Shown piece after piece: positions 52,256 through 61,023 of a DNA stretch of 64,000 bases. The DNA comes from Pedobacter sp. FW305-3-2-15-E-R2A2 (GTDB taxonomy: Bacteria; Bacteroidota; Bacteroidia; Sphingobacteriales; Sphingobacteriaceae). Numbering within the stretch: the stretch's first letter is position 1; the number at the start of each line of letters is the position of its first letter. The stretch is from contig NZ_CP151803.1 in the NCBI RefSeq assembly GCF_038446955.1, forward strand, positions 4,154,001 to 4,218,000, in the 5' to 3' direction. The notes beneath the pieces were generated by a model. It made no database searches. It saw only the letters and a list, made by a program, of their open reading frames with translations, and was not told the origin of the DNA. The translations under genes and the position numbers were made by a program.

Positions 52256-52921
52256 TCAGATCAGCCCGTTATCTTTACAGTAGGCGACCAGTTGTTCATT
52301 CTTAGAAAATCCCAGCTCATCCTTCATTATTTTTAAACGTTTTTCTACACTGCTCAACTTTGAAGGAGTAATATTGTTGGCCTCAAGATAAGCAGGGATA
52401 TTCTTTTGCAAAGTTCCGGAGGAAAGCTGCGAGATAATGGCAATATCGAGTGGTGTAAAATCATGTGCTTTTTTCTTCCTGATCACCTCTCTGAGCTGAG
52501 GCGGCATATAACGCATGCCCTTTGAAATCTCTTCAATGGCCTGCTTTAGATTCTTCGCATCATGTCTCGCCTTGCAGACATAGGCATCTATACCCAGCTC
52601 AGTAAAAAGCCGCCCGACCGGAATGAATCTGTTCTCTACAGAAAACACCAGCACTTTTAGTGTCGGTTGAAGTGCCTTGGCTGCGCGAATCAGATCAGCT
52701 CCTCCCGACAAACGCTGTTCACGGTGATCCGGTTCAAAAGAGAGATCAGTGATCAGCAGATCGAATGGATTGCCACTCTCTTTGGCTTTCCTCAAAAACA
52801 TCAATGCATCATCACAGTAATAAGTGTATGCTGTGTCGGTTATGCCCAGCTGTTCCGCGGTCATAGTCAGGGACATACTAATCATTTCTTGGTCTTCAAC
52901 TATAAGTACTTTTTTGAACAT
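52256..52921 (-). CDS. Orphan response regulator with divergent C-terminal domain (221 aa)
   Basis: The receiver domain (~1-125) has acidic residues in IVEDQEMIS, the phospho-acceptor Asp in LLITDLSFEPD (about 60) and Lys in AYVCKARH. The C-terminal ~70 residues (TPLDIAIISQLSSGTLQKNI and SSVEKRLKIMKDELGFSKNE) have a LuxR/GerE-like helical order with an inserted turn. No histidine kinase is adjacent. The divergent neighbour encodes a membrane protein with a Pro-rich linker, a possible functional partner. Confidence 0.82.
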   Translation of the reverse strand: MFKKVLIVEDQEMISMSLTMTAEQLGITDTAYTYYCDDALMFLRKAKESGNPFDLLITDLSFEPDHREQRLSGGADLIRAAKALQPTLKVLVFSVENRFIPVGRLFTELGIDAYVCKARHDAKNLKQAIEEISKGMRYMPPQLREVIRKKKAHDFTPLDIAIISQLSSGTLQKNIPAYLEANNITPSKLSSVEKRLKIMKDELGFSKNEQLVAYCKDNGLI

Positions 52922-53047
52922 GGTTAATGATATTAATGTATCCGGAATGCTGGCAAATGTAATCCATCTCAGAACTCAATCCATACGGTTTCCCGTAGCG
53001 CGGGCATTGCTTGTTTTTCTTACATTGCAGCCTTCAACGCATCAGAA

Positions 53048-53929
53048 ATGTTCAAGGACTATAAAGATCTTGTCGTAAGAAGTTATAAGGAAAAGCTTGC
53101 AGCGGAAAAACTTTCCTATAATCTCGCCGATCCTACCCCGGCAAAACTTAGGAACGAATGTCTGTTCGTCTATACTTCCAGGTACGATAAAAAGAGAGAT
53201 AGTAAGACACTCGAGGCTTTTTTTGAAAAACCAGACGAACATGGCGATTACCATTCAATCATTTACAACTTTAAAGTATCGCGATTCAGGCCCCTGGCCC
53301 AGTTTCTGCGTGATCCAAACAGGGAACCCAATGCGTTCAACATAGAGCTCTTAGCCTGGCTGATAGATTACCAGCCCAGACCCTTTAGATATGCCTATCA
53401 GGTAAACCAAGATGACGATCCGGAACCAGATCCTCCAACAGAACCAGAACCTTCAACAGAGCCGGCACCCCCGGCAAAACCAGAACATCCAACAAAACCA
53501 AGACCTCCAGCACCAGTCTGGAAAGAACGAATCAAAAAACATCAGAAAGAAACTGCAGTGGTTCTTCTTTTGCTCGGACTTACCCTGTTCCTATTGCTGA
53601 AGATGCCGCCGAAAAAGCAGTGTATGTACTGGTCTGGAGACCGGTATGAAGCGGTAGATTGTAATCAGCAGTTATTTGGGGTTCAGAGCATCGCGTTAGA
53701 CACCTTTAAACTTAATCATTTTAAAAAAATAACAAAGCCGGACACCATGACGGCTTATTCCGTTGGAAAGGTTTGGTGTGTACAGATCGGGGACGTTCCC
53801 GATTGTTTCACTACCGACGGCAATCATCCCTTATATCCGGGCAGGGAGCTGAAAAAATTATCCTTACCCATATTAAGAAAATACTTCGGGGCTAAATTGA
53901 CCGATAGCCTACAAGATCAATCAAATTGA
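53048..53929 (+). CDS. Single-pass membrane protein with Pro-rich linker (293 aa)
   Basis: I do not recognise this family. Residues ~1-120 form an N-terminal part that appears cytoplasmic (FRPLAQFLRDPNREPNAFNI). A spacer of PEPDPPTEPEPSTEPAPPAK-type Pro/Glu/Thr repeats follows at ~125-155, then a basic segment and one membrane span (AVVLLLLGLTLFLLLKM, about 172-188). About 100 further residues with four Cys (CMYWSGDRYEAVDC ... WCVQIGDVPDC) would lie outside the cytoplasm. The gene is divergent from the orphan response regulator, 126 bp away, and may be its sensor or target. The transmembrane design looks like a signal-transmitting protein, but that is inference. Confidence 0.65.
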   Translation: MFKDYKDLVVRSYKEKLAAEKLSYNLADPTPAKLRNECLFVYTSRYDKKRDSKTLEAFFEKPDEHGDYHSIIYNFKVSRFRPLAQFLRDPNREPNAFNIELLAWLIDYQPRPFRYAYQVNQDDDPEPDPPTEPEPSTEPAPPAKPEHPTKPRPPAPVWKERIKKHQKETAVVLLLLGLTLFLLLKMPPKKQCMYWSGDRYEAVDCNQQLFGVQSIALDTFKLNHFKKITKPDTMTAYSVGKVWCVQIGDVPDCFTTDGNHPLYPGRELKKLSLPILRKYFGAKLTDSLQDQSN

Positions 53930-54017
53930 CCGCTTGAAAAGCTTGCTTATCATCATATTTGGAAACTGTAGAAAGACATAATAGGGTAAATTATGTACTT
54001 TTACCTAAATATAATGC

Positions 54018-55532
54018 ATGAACCACTCCATGGAAACGATCCAACATCTCCGCGACAAAATAGCTCAATATGAAATTCGGGAAAAGGAAATGGCAATTCG
54101 TCTTGAAGAGTTGACTGATTTTATCGAAAATGCCTCCATCCCACTCCATTGGGTAGATGGACAAGGTATAATTATTTGGGCAAATCAGGCAGAACTAGAT
54201 GCATTGGGATATACTAAAGAAGAATATATCGGCGCTCCGATCAGCAGTTTCCATGCGGACCCAGAAACCATTGGTGACATCCTTAAAAGGCTAGTCAATA
54301 ATGAAACACTCCAGAACTATAAAGCCAAGCTCAAATGTAAAGATGGCAGTATCAAGCATGTACTGATCAGCTCGAACGTGCGAAGGAAGGATGGCAAATT
54401 CGTTCACACCCGTTGTTTTACAAGAGATATTACCGAAATAGTGAAGGAACAGGAACGTAAAACAGAACTGATCCGCATGCTGGAAGAGAGTGAAATGCAA
54501 TTGCGCATGGCAACTGACATTGTGGAATCCTCCTATGATGCAATTATCAGTAAAAAGCTCGACAATACCATCACCAGCTGGAACAGCTCTGCTGAAGAGA
54601 TGTTTGGTTACACCGCTGAAGAGATCATCAATAAATCAACATTATTACTGCTGCCTGAAGACCTGGTAGAAGAAGAGCAAGAAATACTTGCCAGGCTTAA
54701 AAGAGGTGAAAGACTGACACATTTTGAGACCAGGCGGATTACCAAAGAAAGAAAAGTTCTTGATGTTTCCTTAACGATGTCGCCCATAGTCGATGCCAGT
54801 GGTCACATTACAGGTATCTCTAAAATCATACGCGATATCACTGAAAAAAAGCTGGAAGAGCAACGCAAAAATGATTTTGTTGCTATGGTTAGTCATGAAT
54901 TGAAGACTCCGCTTACCTCCATTCTTTCCTACATCCAGCTCCTGCTTTCAAAGGTTAAAAAAACGGATGATTCATTTGGGATACAGATGCTCACAAGAAC
55001 CGAAATCCAGGCTAAACGAATGGTAAATATGATCAATGATTTCCTGAATGTCGCCAGACTGGAGGAAGCAAAGGTTCATCTTTCCAACTCTGAATTTGAG
55101 TTGACTGCCCTCTTGCAAGAAATCATACACGAGATACAAGTCACAAATACGAGCCATCACATCGAATCTGATTGTTGTGAAGCGATGCTATATGGAGATC
55201 GCGACAAAATCGGGCAGGTATTTACAAACCTGATTAGTAATGCTATTAAATATTCTCCAATCGGAAGTACCATTCTCATCCGCTGTGAACTGGTGGAAGG
55301 CGCAGTGAAAGTATCCGTTAAAGACGAAGGCGTTGGGATCAGCAGTAAAGATCAGGAGAAACTTTTCGAGCGGTTCTACAGAGTTGATGATGAAAGGATA
55401 AAAAATGTATCAGGCTTCGGCATCGGCCTATACCTTGTTTCAGAAATACTGCGTTATCATAACACCAAAATAGAGGTGCAAAGCAGTATCGGAGCCGGTT
55501 CCATCTTTTTCTTTACCTTACCGCTTCGCTAA
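54018..55532 (+). CDS. PAS-PAS sensor histidine kinase (504 aa)
   Basis: This is a soluble sensor kinase without transmembrane segments. A short coiled coil (1-25) is followed by PAS 1 (~25-140; IPLHWVDGQGIIIWANQAEL), PAS 2 (~160-280; SWNSSAEEMFGYTAEEII), a HisKA dimerisation domain with the phospho-acceptor His in VSHELKTPLTSIL (about 297) and a HATPase_c domain (LISNAIKYSP, VKDEGVGIS, GFGIGLYLVSEI). PAS pairs usually sense redox, light or a bound ligand. No response regulator is cotranscribed; the orphan regulator 1.1 kb away is a possible partner. Confidence 0.93.
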   Translation: MNHSMETIQHLRDKIAQYEIREKEMAIRLEELTDFIENASIPLHWVDGQGIIIWANQAELDALGYTKEEYIGAPISSFHADPETIGDILKRLVNNETLQNYKAKLKCKDGSIKHVLISSNVRRKDGKFVHTRCFTRDITEIVKEQERKTELIRMLEESEMQLRMATDIVESSYDAIISKKLDNTITSWNSSAEEMFGYTAEEIINKSTLLLLPEDLVEEEQEILARLKRGERLTHFETRRITKERKVLDVSLTMSPIVDASGHITGISKIIRDITEKKLEEQRKNDFVAMVSHELKTPLTSILSYIQLLLSKVKKTDDSFGIQMLTRTEIQAKRMVNMINDFLNVARLEEAKVHLSNSEFELTALLQEIIHEIQVTNTSHHIESDCCEAMLYGDRDKIGQVFTNLISNAIKYSPIGSTILIRCELVEGAVKVSVKDEGVGISSKDQEKLFERFYRVDDERIKNVSGFGIGLYLVSEILRYHNTKIEVQSSIGAGSIFFFTLPLR

Positions 55533-55600
55533 AATTCAAACTCATTATTTCTCATTTCCCCCCTCTTATTGTCTTGCCTGACCAGGGGGAAATACGCGGA

Positions 55601-56353
55601 TTACAATTTTAACAAGGCTTTGACCGAACTCTTTTTCTGTTTTGAAATGGGAATTTTCTGGCTGCTGTAGTCCATAATCAGGTATCCGGAATCTTCATTT
55701 AGAATACTCGTTACATGCGCTTTATTTACCAAATGTGACTGGTGACAACGAATAAAACCATAAGGACTCAGCAATTCATCATACTCATATAAGGGTTTTG
55801 AGATCAGATGTTCCGTTCCATTGGTTAAAAAAAACGTGGTATAATTATTTGAAGAGCTGCAGCGCACAATGTCCCTTACCGGAACCAAATAAGTTTCTTT
55901 CATCGTGGGCAGTGCAATTTTTTGCTGCTCATCCGGTAATTTCCGGTCTAACAGCTTGAAGAGATTGTTTAGTCGCAGGTGATGTCTTTTGACATTGACC
56001 GATTGAGCTATTTTGTCTACCGTACTTTTGAGCTCTTCTATATTTATAGGCTTCAACAGGTAGTCAAGTGCCGAGAACTTAACGGCCATGATGCCATAGG
56101 CGTCATAAGCTGTCACAAAAACAACATCAAAACCGGGGTCTTTTATCGACCTTAAAAGGTCAAAACCATTCTTTCCAGGCATGTCAATATCAAGAAAGAC
56201 CACATCCGGCGCTAATTCCAGGATATGTTCTTTTGCCTCATCTGCACTTAATGCTGTGGCTACGACCTCAATATTTTGGCAGTGACGGGCAAGTAAAGCT
56301 TGCAGGTTATCTATATTGATGCGTTCATCATCGACTAATATTGCAGTTATCAT
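55601..56353 (-). CDS. LytTR-family response regulator (250 aa)
   Basis: The receiver (~1-120) shows VDDERINIDN, Asp in VVFLDIDMPG (about 56) and Lys in LDYLLKPINIE; the LytTR domain is at ~145-250 (IVRCSSSNNYTTFFL and YGFIRCHQSHLVNKAHVTS). Its ATG directly abuts the stop of the kinase gene (TAAATG). With the TlpA-like gene upstream the three make one operon. Confidence 0.92.
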   Translation of the reverse strand: MITAILVDDERINIDNLQALLARHCQNIEVVATALSADEAKEHILELAPDVVFLDIDMPGKNGFDLLRSIKDPGFDVVFVTAYDAYGIMAVKFSALDYLLKPINIEELKSTVDKIAQSVNVKRHHLRLNNLFKLLDRKLPDEQQKIALPTMKETYLVPVRDIVRCSSSNNYTTFFLTNGTEHLISKPLYEYDELLSPYGFIRCHQSHLVNKAHVTSILNEDSGYLIMDYSSQKIPISKQKKSSVKALLKL

Positions 56354-57763
56354 TTAATTATTGATCCAATTGTGAAATGTTAAAATGGCTTCTGTTCCGG
56401 ATTGTTTATTGAAATCAAGCACAATTGCCTGTTCTTCCATCAGCTTATTAATGGTCAGGATTCTTTCTGCAGTTAAAGAAAGACCATAACCTGAATCCGG
56501 CTTTTTATCCAGCCAGGTTCCATTGTCTTTCACTACAATTACAAAAGTATTCTTTTTCTCCCCTTCCCTGCAAATGATCAGTAATCGCCCTTTATCACCA
56601 ATGCGGGAAAGGCCATGTTTAATTGCGTTCTCGATCAGGGGCTGTACGAGCAAGGTCGGTATTTCTATATCGGATGTATTGAGCTCCGCAGCGACCTCAA
56701 TATCCCAGGAAAAATTGAAGCGCAACGCTTCTAAGTTTACATACATGCGCATCATTTCCAGTTCCTGATCAAGGCTATTAAAAACATCTTTACTTTTAGC
56801 CAGCGTTTTCCTCAGTAAAAGACTGAACTCCTGCAAATAATGATTGGCCTCCTCAATGCGATCTGTGTTCATCAGTCCCTGAATAGAGCTGAGTGCATTA
56901 AAGGTAAAATGTGGGTTTAGCAGGGATTGCAGCCGGATCGCCGCTTCTTCCATTTTTTGCTGCTCCTTTTGTGATGACTTGATCCTGTTTTTTAAACCTC
57001 TGGTGATCAATAGAAAACCAAGAACTACAATTACGAACAGGAATAGGATATAGCTGATCGCAGATTGATACCAATAAGGTTTTACATGAATGTAAGTGAC
57101 CTGTTGGCTTTCCTTTTGAACGACATAGTTGACCCTCAATTCATAATCTGTATTCGCCATCAGCTTTAAGGAGTCGAAGCCTGTTTTCCCTACTCCCCGT
57201 TGGGATCTTTTGGTCTTTAAGTTGACCAATGTATATTCCACCTCCATATCCTTAAAATCATTCCTTTCGGAAATGCCTAATGTTATTTCCCCGGCTGAAG
57301 TGCTGAGCTCCTCGGAATGATCGCCGGAAGAGGAAATATAGAAAGGAATCCGGCTGTTTTTTTCCTGATGGCAGAACCTGATTTCAGGAATTAATTTCGG
57401 CCTTTTGATGACATACCTGCTCAGAACGGCATCATTCTTTCTGTCCAGGACATCAATAGAAAATTCCTGATTGGGATAGATATAAGCCTCGAAACTACCC
57501 TCCCGGATTTTAGTTTCTTTTGTGTTGTTCTTTTCTGAAAGTTTATGGCTCAATTTATCGAATGCAGCGGTGGTATGGACGCGAATAAAGCCACCCGATG
57601 TATAAACGTTAATCTGCTTTCCTTGTCCGGTTTCCTTAACCTGACTTCCCGGCAGCCCTGCTGCTTCAAAACGCAGATATGATTTTTCTGGCGCATGAAC
57701 TTGCTGACCATAGGCACTTTGAACGCAGAACACAAGAAATAAAATAAAGGGAAATAAGTTCAT
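56354..57763 (-). CDS. LytS-type sensor kinase with large extracytoplasmic domain (469 aa)
   Basis: Unlike the other two LytS-type kinases in the window, this one has a cleavable-looking signal (MNLFPFILFLVFCVQSAYGQ), about 210 residues outside the cytoplasm, one membrane span (SAISYILFLFVIVVLGFLLI, about 234-253) and then the kinase: LNPHFTFNALSSIQGLM (His about 285), PLIENAIKHG and SGYGLSLTAERI. The sensor part is beta-rich and unassigned. The layout suggests direct sensing of a periplasmic or envelope signal. It lies between the TlpA-like gene (46-bp gap) and its LytTR partner. Confidence 0.9.
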   Translation of the reverse strand: MNLFPFILFLVFCVQSAYGQQVHAPEKSYLRFEAAGLPGSQVKETGQGKQINVYTSGGFIRVHTTAAFDKLSHKLSEKNNTKETKIREGSFEAYIYPNQEFSIDVLDRKNDAVLSRYVIKRPKLIPEIRFCHQEKNSRIPFYISSSGDHSEELSTSAGEITLGISERNDFKDMEVEYTLVNLKTKRSQRGVGKTGFDSLKLMANTDYELRVNYVVQKESQQVTYIHVKPYWYQSAISYILFLFVIVVLGFLLITRGLKNRIKSSQKEQQKMEEAAIRLQSLLNPHFTFNALSSIQGLMNTDRIEEANHYLQEFSLLLRKTLAKSKDVFNSLDQELEMMRMYVNLEALRFNFSWDIEVAAELNTSDIEIPTLLVQPLIENAIKHGLSRIGDKGRLLIICREGEKKNTFVIVVKDNGTWLDKKPDSGYGLSLTAERILTINKLMEEQAIVLDFNKQSGTEAILTFHNWINN

Positions 57764-57809
57764 ATGCCTTTCTTAAACTACTAATATAAAGTTAATATCA
57801 TTTGGCTGC

Positions 57810-59090
57810 TTATTGTGCCCCGGCAATAGCGATCATTGCTTCCAGCTCGTTGATCAGTTCAGTATCTGATGAATATCCTTTGGTTGAAAACCTGAGTTTA
57901 CCCTTTGCGTCGATGACCATTTTGGCGGGGATCCCATCAACTTTATAAGCGGATGCCACCTGAAATACTTTCGGATGCTGATCTAAAGGCTGATCCATCA
58001 ACACATTGCCCGGGAACTTATGCTGTTTAATGTAGGATCTTACCCGTTCTGCGGCACCGTTTCCCTCCTCCCGGGTAGCCACAAACAGGAAGACAACTTC
58101 CGGGTGCGCCTTACTGATTTTTTCCATTGCCGGCATGGAAGCAATACAAGGATTGCACCAGGTAGCCCAGAAGTCAAGCACAACAATCTTCCCTTTTAGA
58201 CCAGCAAGTGTTACACGGTTTCCATGGAGGTCTGACAGGCTGAAATTGGGGGCTTCCAGGTTGGCCATCATTTTCTTGGCGACCTCAATTTTGTAGGTGT
58301 TACTGATATTTCTTTGAATAGAATCCAACAAGATGGAAGCCCTTTCGCTTCCCATCCTGTTTATACACAAATTCCTGAATTGACGACTCATGTCTAAGTT
58401 TGATTTTCCAACCCGGGCCATTTTCAGCAATATTTCATATGCTTTATCTTCCTGCCTCTGTGACGCTAACAGCGTGGTATAAAGGGCTATTGAGGAGGAG
58501 GTCGCCTCTTCCATATCGATGTCTTTTAATGCTTTTTCTTCAAACAACAATGCGGTTTTATCATCGCCATTTGCATGAAGAATTGTGGCATACGTCTCAT
58601 AATACGGATATGCAGCCATTCTCATAAACCTTTTCCAGTCATCCAGAGGAAAATTGTCTGGCCGGGCCAAGGGGTCGTCCTTATAAGCATCGTACAGTTC
58701 GACGGTCCTTTGCGCCAGAACTTGTGCGTAATCCATGTTTACTTTAGCAGCAAGTAATTCAGCCGTTGCAAGGTTCAAATAAGAAGTCTGATTAAACTTG
58801 TTGCTGATCAAAGCGATATAGGTTTCAAATTTTGGAAATTCGGCAACTTTGAGAAAGGAAATTGCCACCTGGCCTTTTAGCATATCAATATCCTCCGCAT
58901 TTCTGACGGAATCAAGCTTGTAATCCCTGATGATACTGTGTAGTGATACCACATTTTTTTCCGGGTTTGTTTCTTTAGCCATCAATTGAATCCGGCTTTG
59001 CATGGTTTGGCTGGTTTGTGCTTTTGCATTCCATGAGAGGCCAAAGAACATACTCAATAATAAGGTGCTGATCGTTTTCTTTTTTAACAT
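57810..59090 (-). CDS. TlpA-like secreted thioredoxin with helical N-terminal domain (426 aa)
   Basis: I start at ATG 59090 (MLKKKTISTLLLSMFFGLSW), which gives a clear signal peptide; upstream in-frame codons extend into intergenic DNA. About 260 residues of helical repeat-like sequence come first, then a TlpA/AhpC-TSA thioredoxin domain with the redox motif DFWATWCNPCIASMPAMEK (about residues 310-328). Such proteins reduce or isomerise disulfides in the periplasm. It opens the operon with the LytS-type kinase and LytTR regulator, so it may feed that pathway. Confidence 0.88.
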   Translation of the reverse strand: MLKKKTISTLLLSMFFGLSWNAKAQTSQTMQSRIQLMAKETNPEKNVVSLHSIIRDYKLDSVRNAEDIDMLKGQVAISFLKVAEFPKFETYIALISNKFNQTSYLNLATAELLAAKVNMDYAQVLAQRTVELYDAYKDDPLARPDNFPLDDWKRFMRMAAYPYYETYATILHANGDDKTALLFEEKALKDIDMEEATSSSIALYTTLLASQRQEDKAYEILLKMARVGKSNLDMSRQFRNLCINRMGSERASILLDSIQRNISNTYKIEVAKKMMANLEAPNFSLSDLHGNRVTLAGLKGKIVVLDFWATWCNPCIASMPAMEKISKAHPEVVFLFVATREEGNGAAERVRSYIKQHKFPGNVLMDQPLDQHPKVFQVASAYKVDGIPAKMVIDAKGKLRFSTKGYSSDTELINELEAMIAIAGAQ

Positions 59091-59194
59091 GGGGGCAAAA
59101 TTAAGCCCCGACACAGGCAAAAGAAAGGCAAACTGTGAGCACAGCATGTCTGACTGTGAATTCGGTAATCGGTATGGATAAAATCAAACATATG

Positions 59195-59440
59195 TTATAA
59201 AATAGATTCTTTTGGCAAAAAATCTTGCGGAGACATCCCAAAATGATCCGCCAATTTCGCAATATGAGTAAGATTGTATTTTGCTCTGCTTTTTGGACTC
59301 TCTACATTCGTAATAAATGTTCTCCCCACATTTAATATCGCAGCTATGTCTTGCTGATTGAGCTTTTTTTGCCCCCTTAATTTGATTACATAATCAATCA
59401 CAAACTGATCAATAGGAGTTATTTCATTTTTTTCGTTCAT
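59195..59440 (-). CDS. XRE-family transcriptional regulator (81 aa)
   Basis: I use the internal ATG near 59440 (MNEKNEITPIDQFVIDYVIK); the upstream extension is hydrophobic and not part of the domain. The helix-turn-helix is QKKLNQQDIAAILNVGRTFI, followed by TNVESPKSRAKYNLTHIAKL and a helix ending MSPQDFLP. It is a one-domain regulator of the cro/CI type. A regulatory link to the TlpA/SusC operon that starts 234 bp away in the other direction is possible but unproven. Confidence 0.85.
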   Translation of the reverse strand: MNEKNEITPIDQFVIDYVIKLRGQKKLNQQDIAAILNVGRTFITNVESPKSRAKYNLTHIAKLADHFGMSPQDFLPKESIL

Positions 59441-59673
59441 CGTACAGTAAAGGAATAAAAAATAAATAATCAAAAAGCCATACACCTATGGCGAATTCTC
59501 TATATATTCAACAATAATAAACTTTAAAGATACAATTCAAATTCAATTACGTTAATTATTTAATTATAATCCCTTTTTAAACTTGCCAAATGGCAAATCA
59601 ATAAAATCAGGGAATTGATTAACGAACACAAAAACACCCACAAAAATTCTTTTATAAATTAAAATCAATCACG

Positions 59674-60990
59674 ATGAACAAATTAATGATATGCATCGCC
59701 ATGGCCATGCATTGCCTTTTTTTCAAGGCAGAAGCGCAGACTGCAGACACACTGAAATACAGTATTAAACCTTTAAAAATCGGTGATCAGATTCCTGAAG
59801 CATTATGGAATATGCCTTTAAAAGTCGTAAACCATCCGGAAGGGAAAGAGACGGTTACGCTGAACGATTACAGAGGGAAATTAATCATTCTGGACTTTTG
59901 GGCAACATGGTGTTTCTCCTGTGTGGTTACGATGCCAAAACTACATCATGTAGCACAACAGTTTAAAGACAAAATAATTATACTTCCTATAGCATACGAG
60001 GAGAAAAATAAGATAGGATCTTTTATTAAAACAAATCAAACGCTCTCCCCTTTGAATTTATCAAGCGTCTATGCAGATAACTTACTTAGAAAGACATTTC
60101 CTCATCGCATCCTCCCTCACTGTACCTGGATATCTGCCGACGGCAGGGTAATCACAGAAAGTTTATCAGATGAGGTAACGGTTAAAAATGTCCAGCTTGC
60201 ATTAGACAATAACCCTTCCTCCATCAGTAAGAAAATAGACCTGGATCCTAAAATCCCTGTTTTGCTAAGAAATGATTTGCTAAGCAATTTAGATCTAAAA
60301 AGCTATGGAATTCTTTTCAAAGGGTATTACGACGGGTTAGGATCAGGGAAAGACGACCTTAAAACTAAAAAAGGTGTGCTAACTGGTAAAACGATTAGTA
60401 ACCTTCCACTTATTGAAATATATACTCATGCGATCAGCTATCTGATGCCTTCACATGAAGATGCTTATGATCCTAAACGATTGGTGATAAAAGTTAAGGA
60501 CAAATCCAAATTGATCAGGGATTATGGCCAACCCGACAGCTTATTTCCAAAAAGCAATTTTTACACCTATTCCATGGTAATACCACCCAATAAAATTAAC
60601 AAGTTCTATTCTTATATGCTGGACGATCTAAACAGATGCTCCGGTTATTATGGGAAAATCGAAAAGAGAAAGGCAAAATGTCTGATTTTAAAAAGAACCA
60701 GCCGCAAGGATAAAATTAGCACAAAAGGTGGAAAGCCGTTTAACACCTTATTTTCAAACCCCAGATCGAGATTGCAAAATCTTTCTCTTTCTTCACTAGC
60801 AGCTTGCATTAATGCGCTTGATATCATTAAAGTTCCGGTTTTGAATGAAACAGGCTATACTGCTAAGATAGATATCGATCTCTCCGGCAATCCGGATTTT
60901 CCAACACTAAAAAAGGAACTGAGAACATTTGACCTCGAATTAATCGAAGCCGTTAGGGAGATCGATTTCTTCGTCATAACAGATCAATAA
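59674..60990 (+). CDS. TlpA-like thioredoxin with C-terminal DUF3738-like region (438 aa)
   Basis: A signal peptide (MNKLMICIAMAMHCLFFKAEAQ) is followed by a TlpA-type thioredoxin domain (~30-175) with the motif ILDFWATWCFSCVVTMPKL; WCFSC has an aromatic residue in the active-site loop instead of the more usual Gly/Lys-Pro. Residues ~200-438 form a second domain similar to the C-terminus of DUF3738 proteins (final NPDFPTLKKELRTFDLELIE and VREIDFFVITDQ). It is 33 bp upstream of the SusC-like gene, so they are cotranscribed. TlpA-SusC-SusD operons are frequent in Pedobacter. Confidence 0.82.
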   Translation: MNKLMICIAMAMHCLFFKAEAQTADTLKYSIKPLKIGDQIPEALWNMPLKVVNHPEGKETVTLNDYRGKLIILDFWATWCFSCVVTMPKLHHVAQQFKDKIIILPIAYEEKNKIGSFIKTNQTLSPLNLSSVYADNLLRKTFPHRILPHCTWISADGRVITESLSDEVTVKNVQLALDNNPSSISKKIDLDPKIPVLLRNDLLSNLDLKSYGILFKGYYDGLGSGKDDLKTKKGVLTGKTISNLPLIEIYTHAISYLMPSHEDAYDPKRLVIKVKDKSKLIRDYGQPDSLFPKSNFYTYSMVIPPNKINKFYSYMLDDLNRCSGYYGKIEKRKAKCLILKRTSRKDKISTKGGKPFNTLFSNPRSRLQNLSLSSLAACINALDIIKVPVLNETGYTAKIDIDLSGNPDFPTLKKELRTFDLELIEAVREIDFFVITDQ

Positions 60991-61023
60991 AAAGCAAAAT
61001 ATTTCATTCATAATTTCTGTAAA

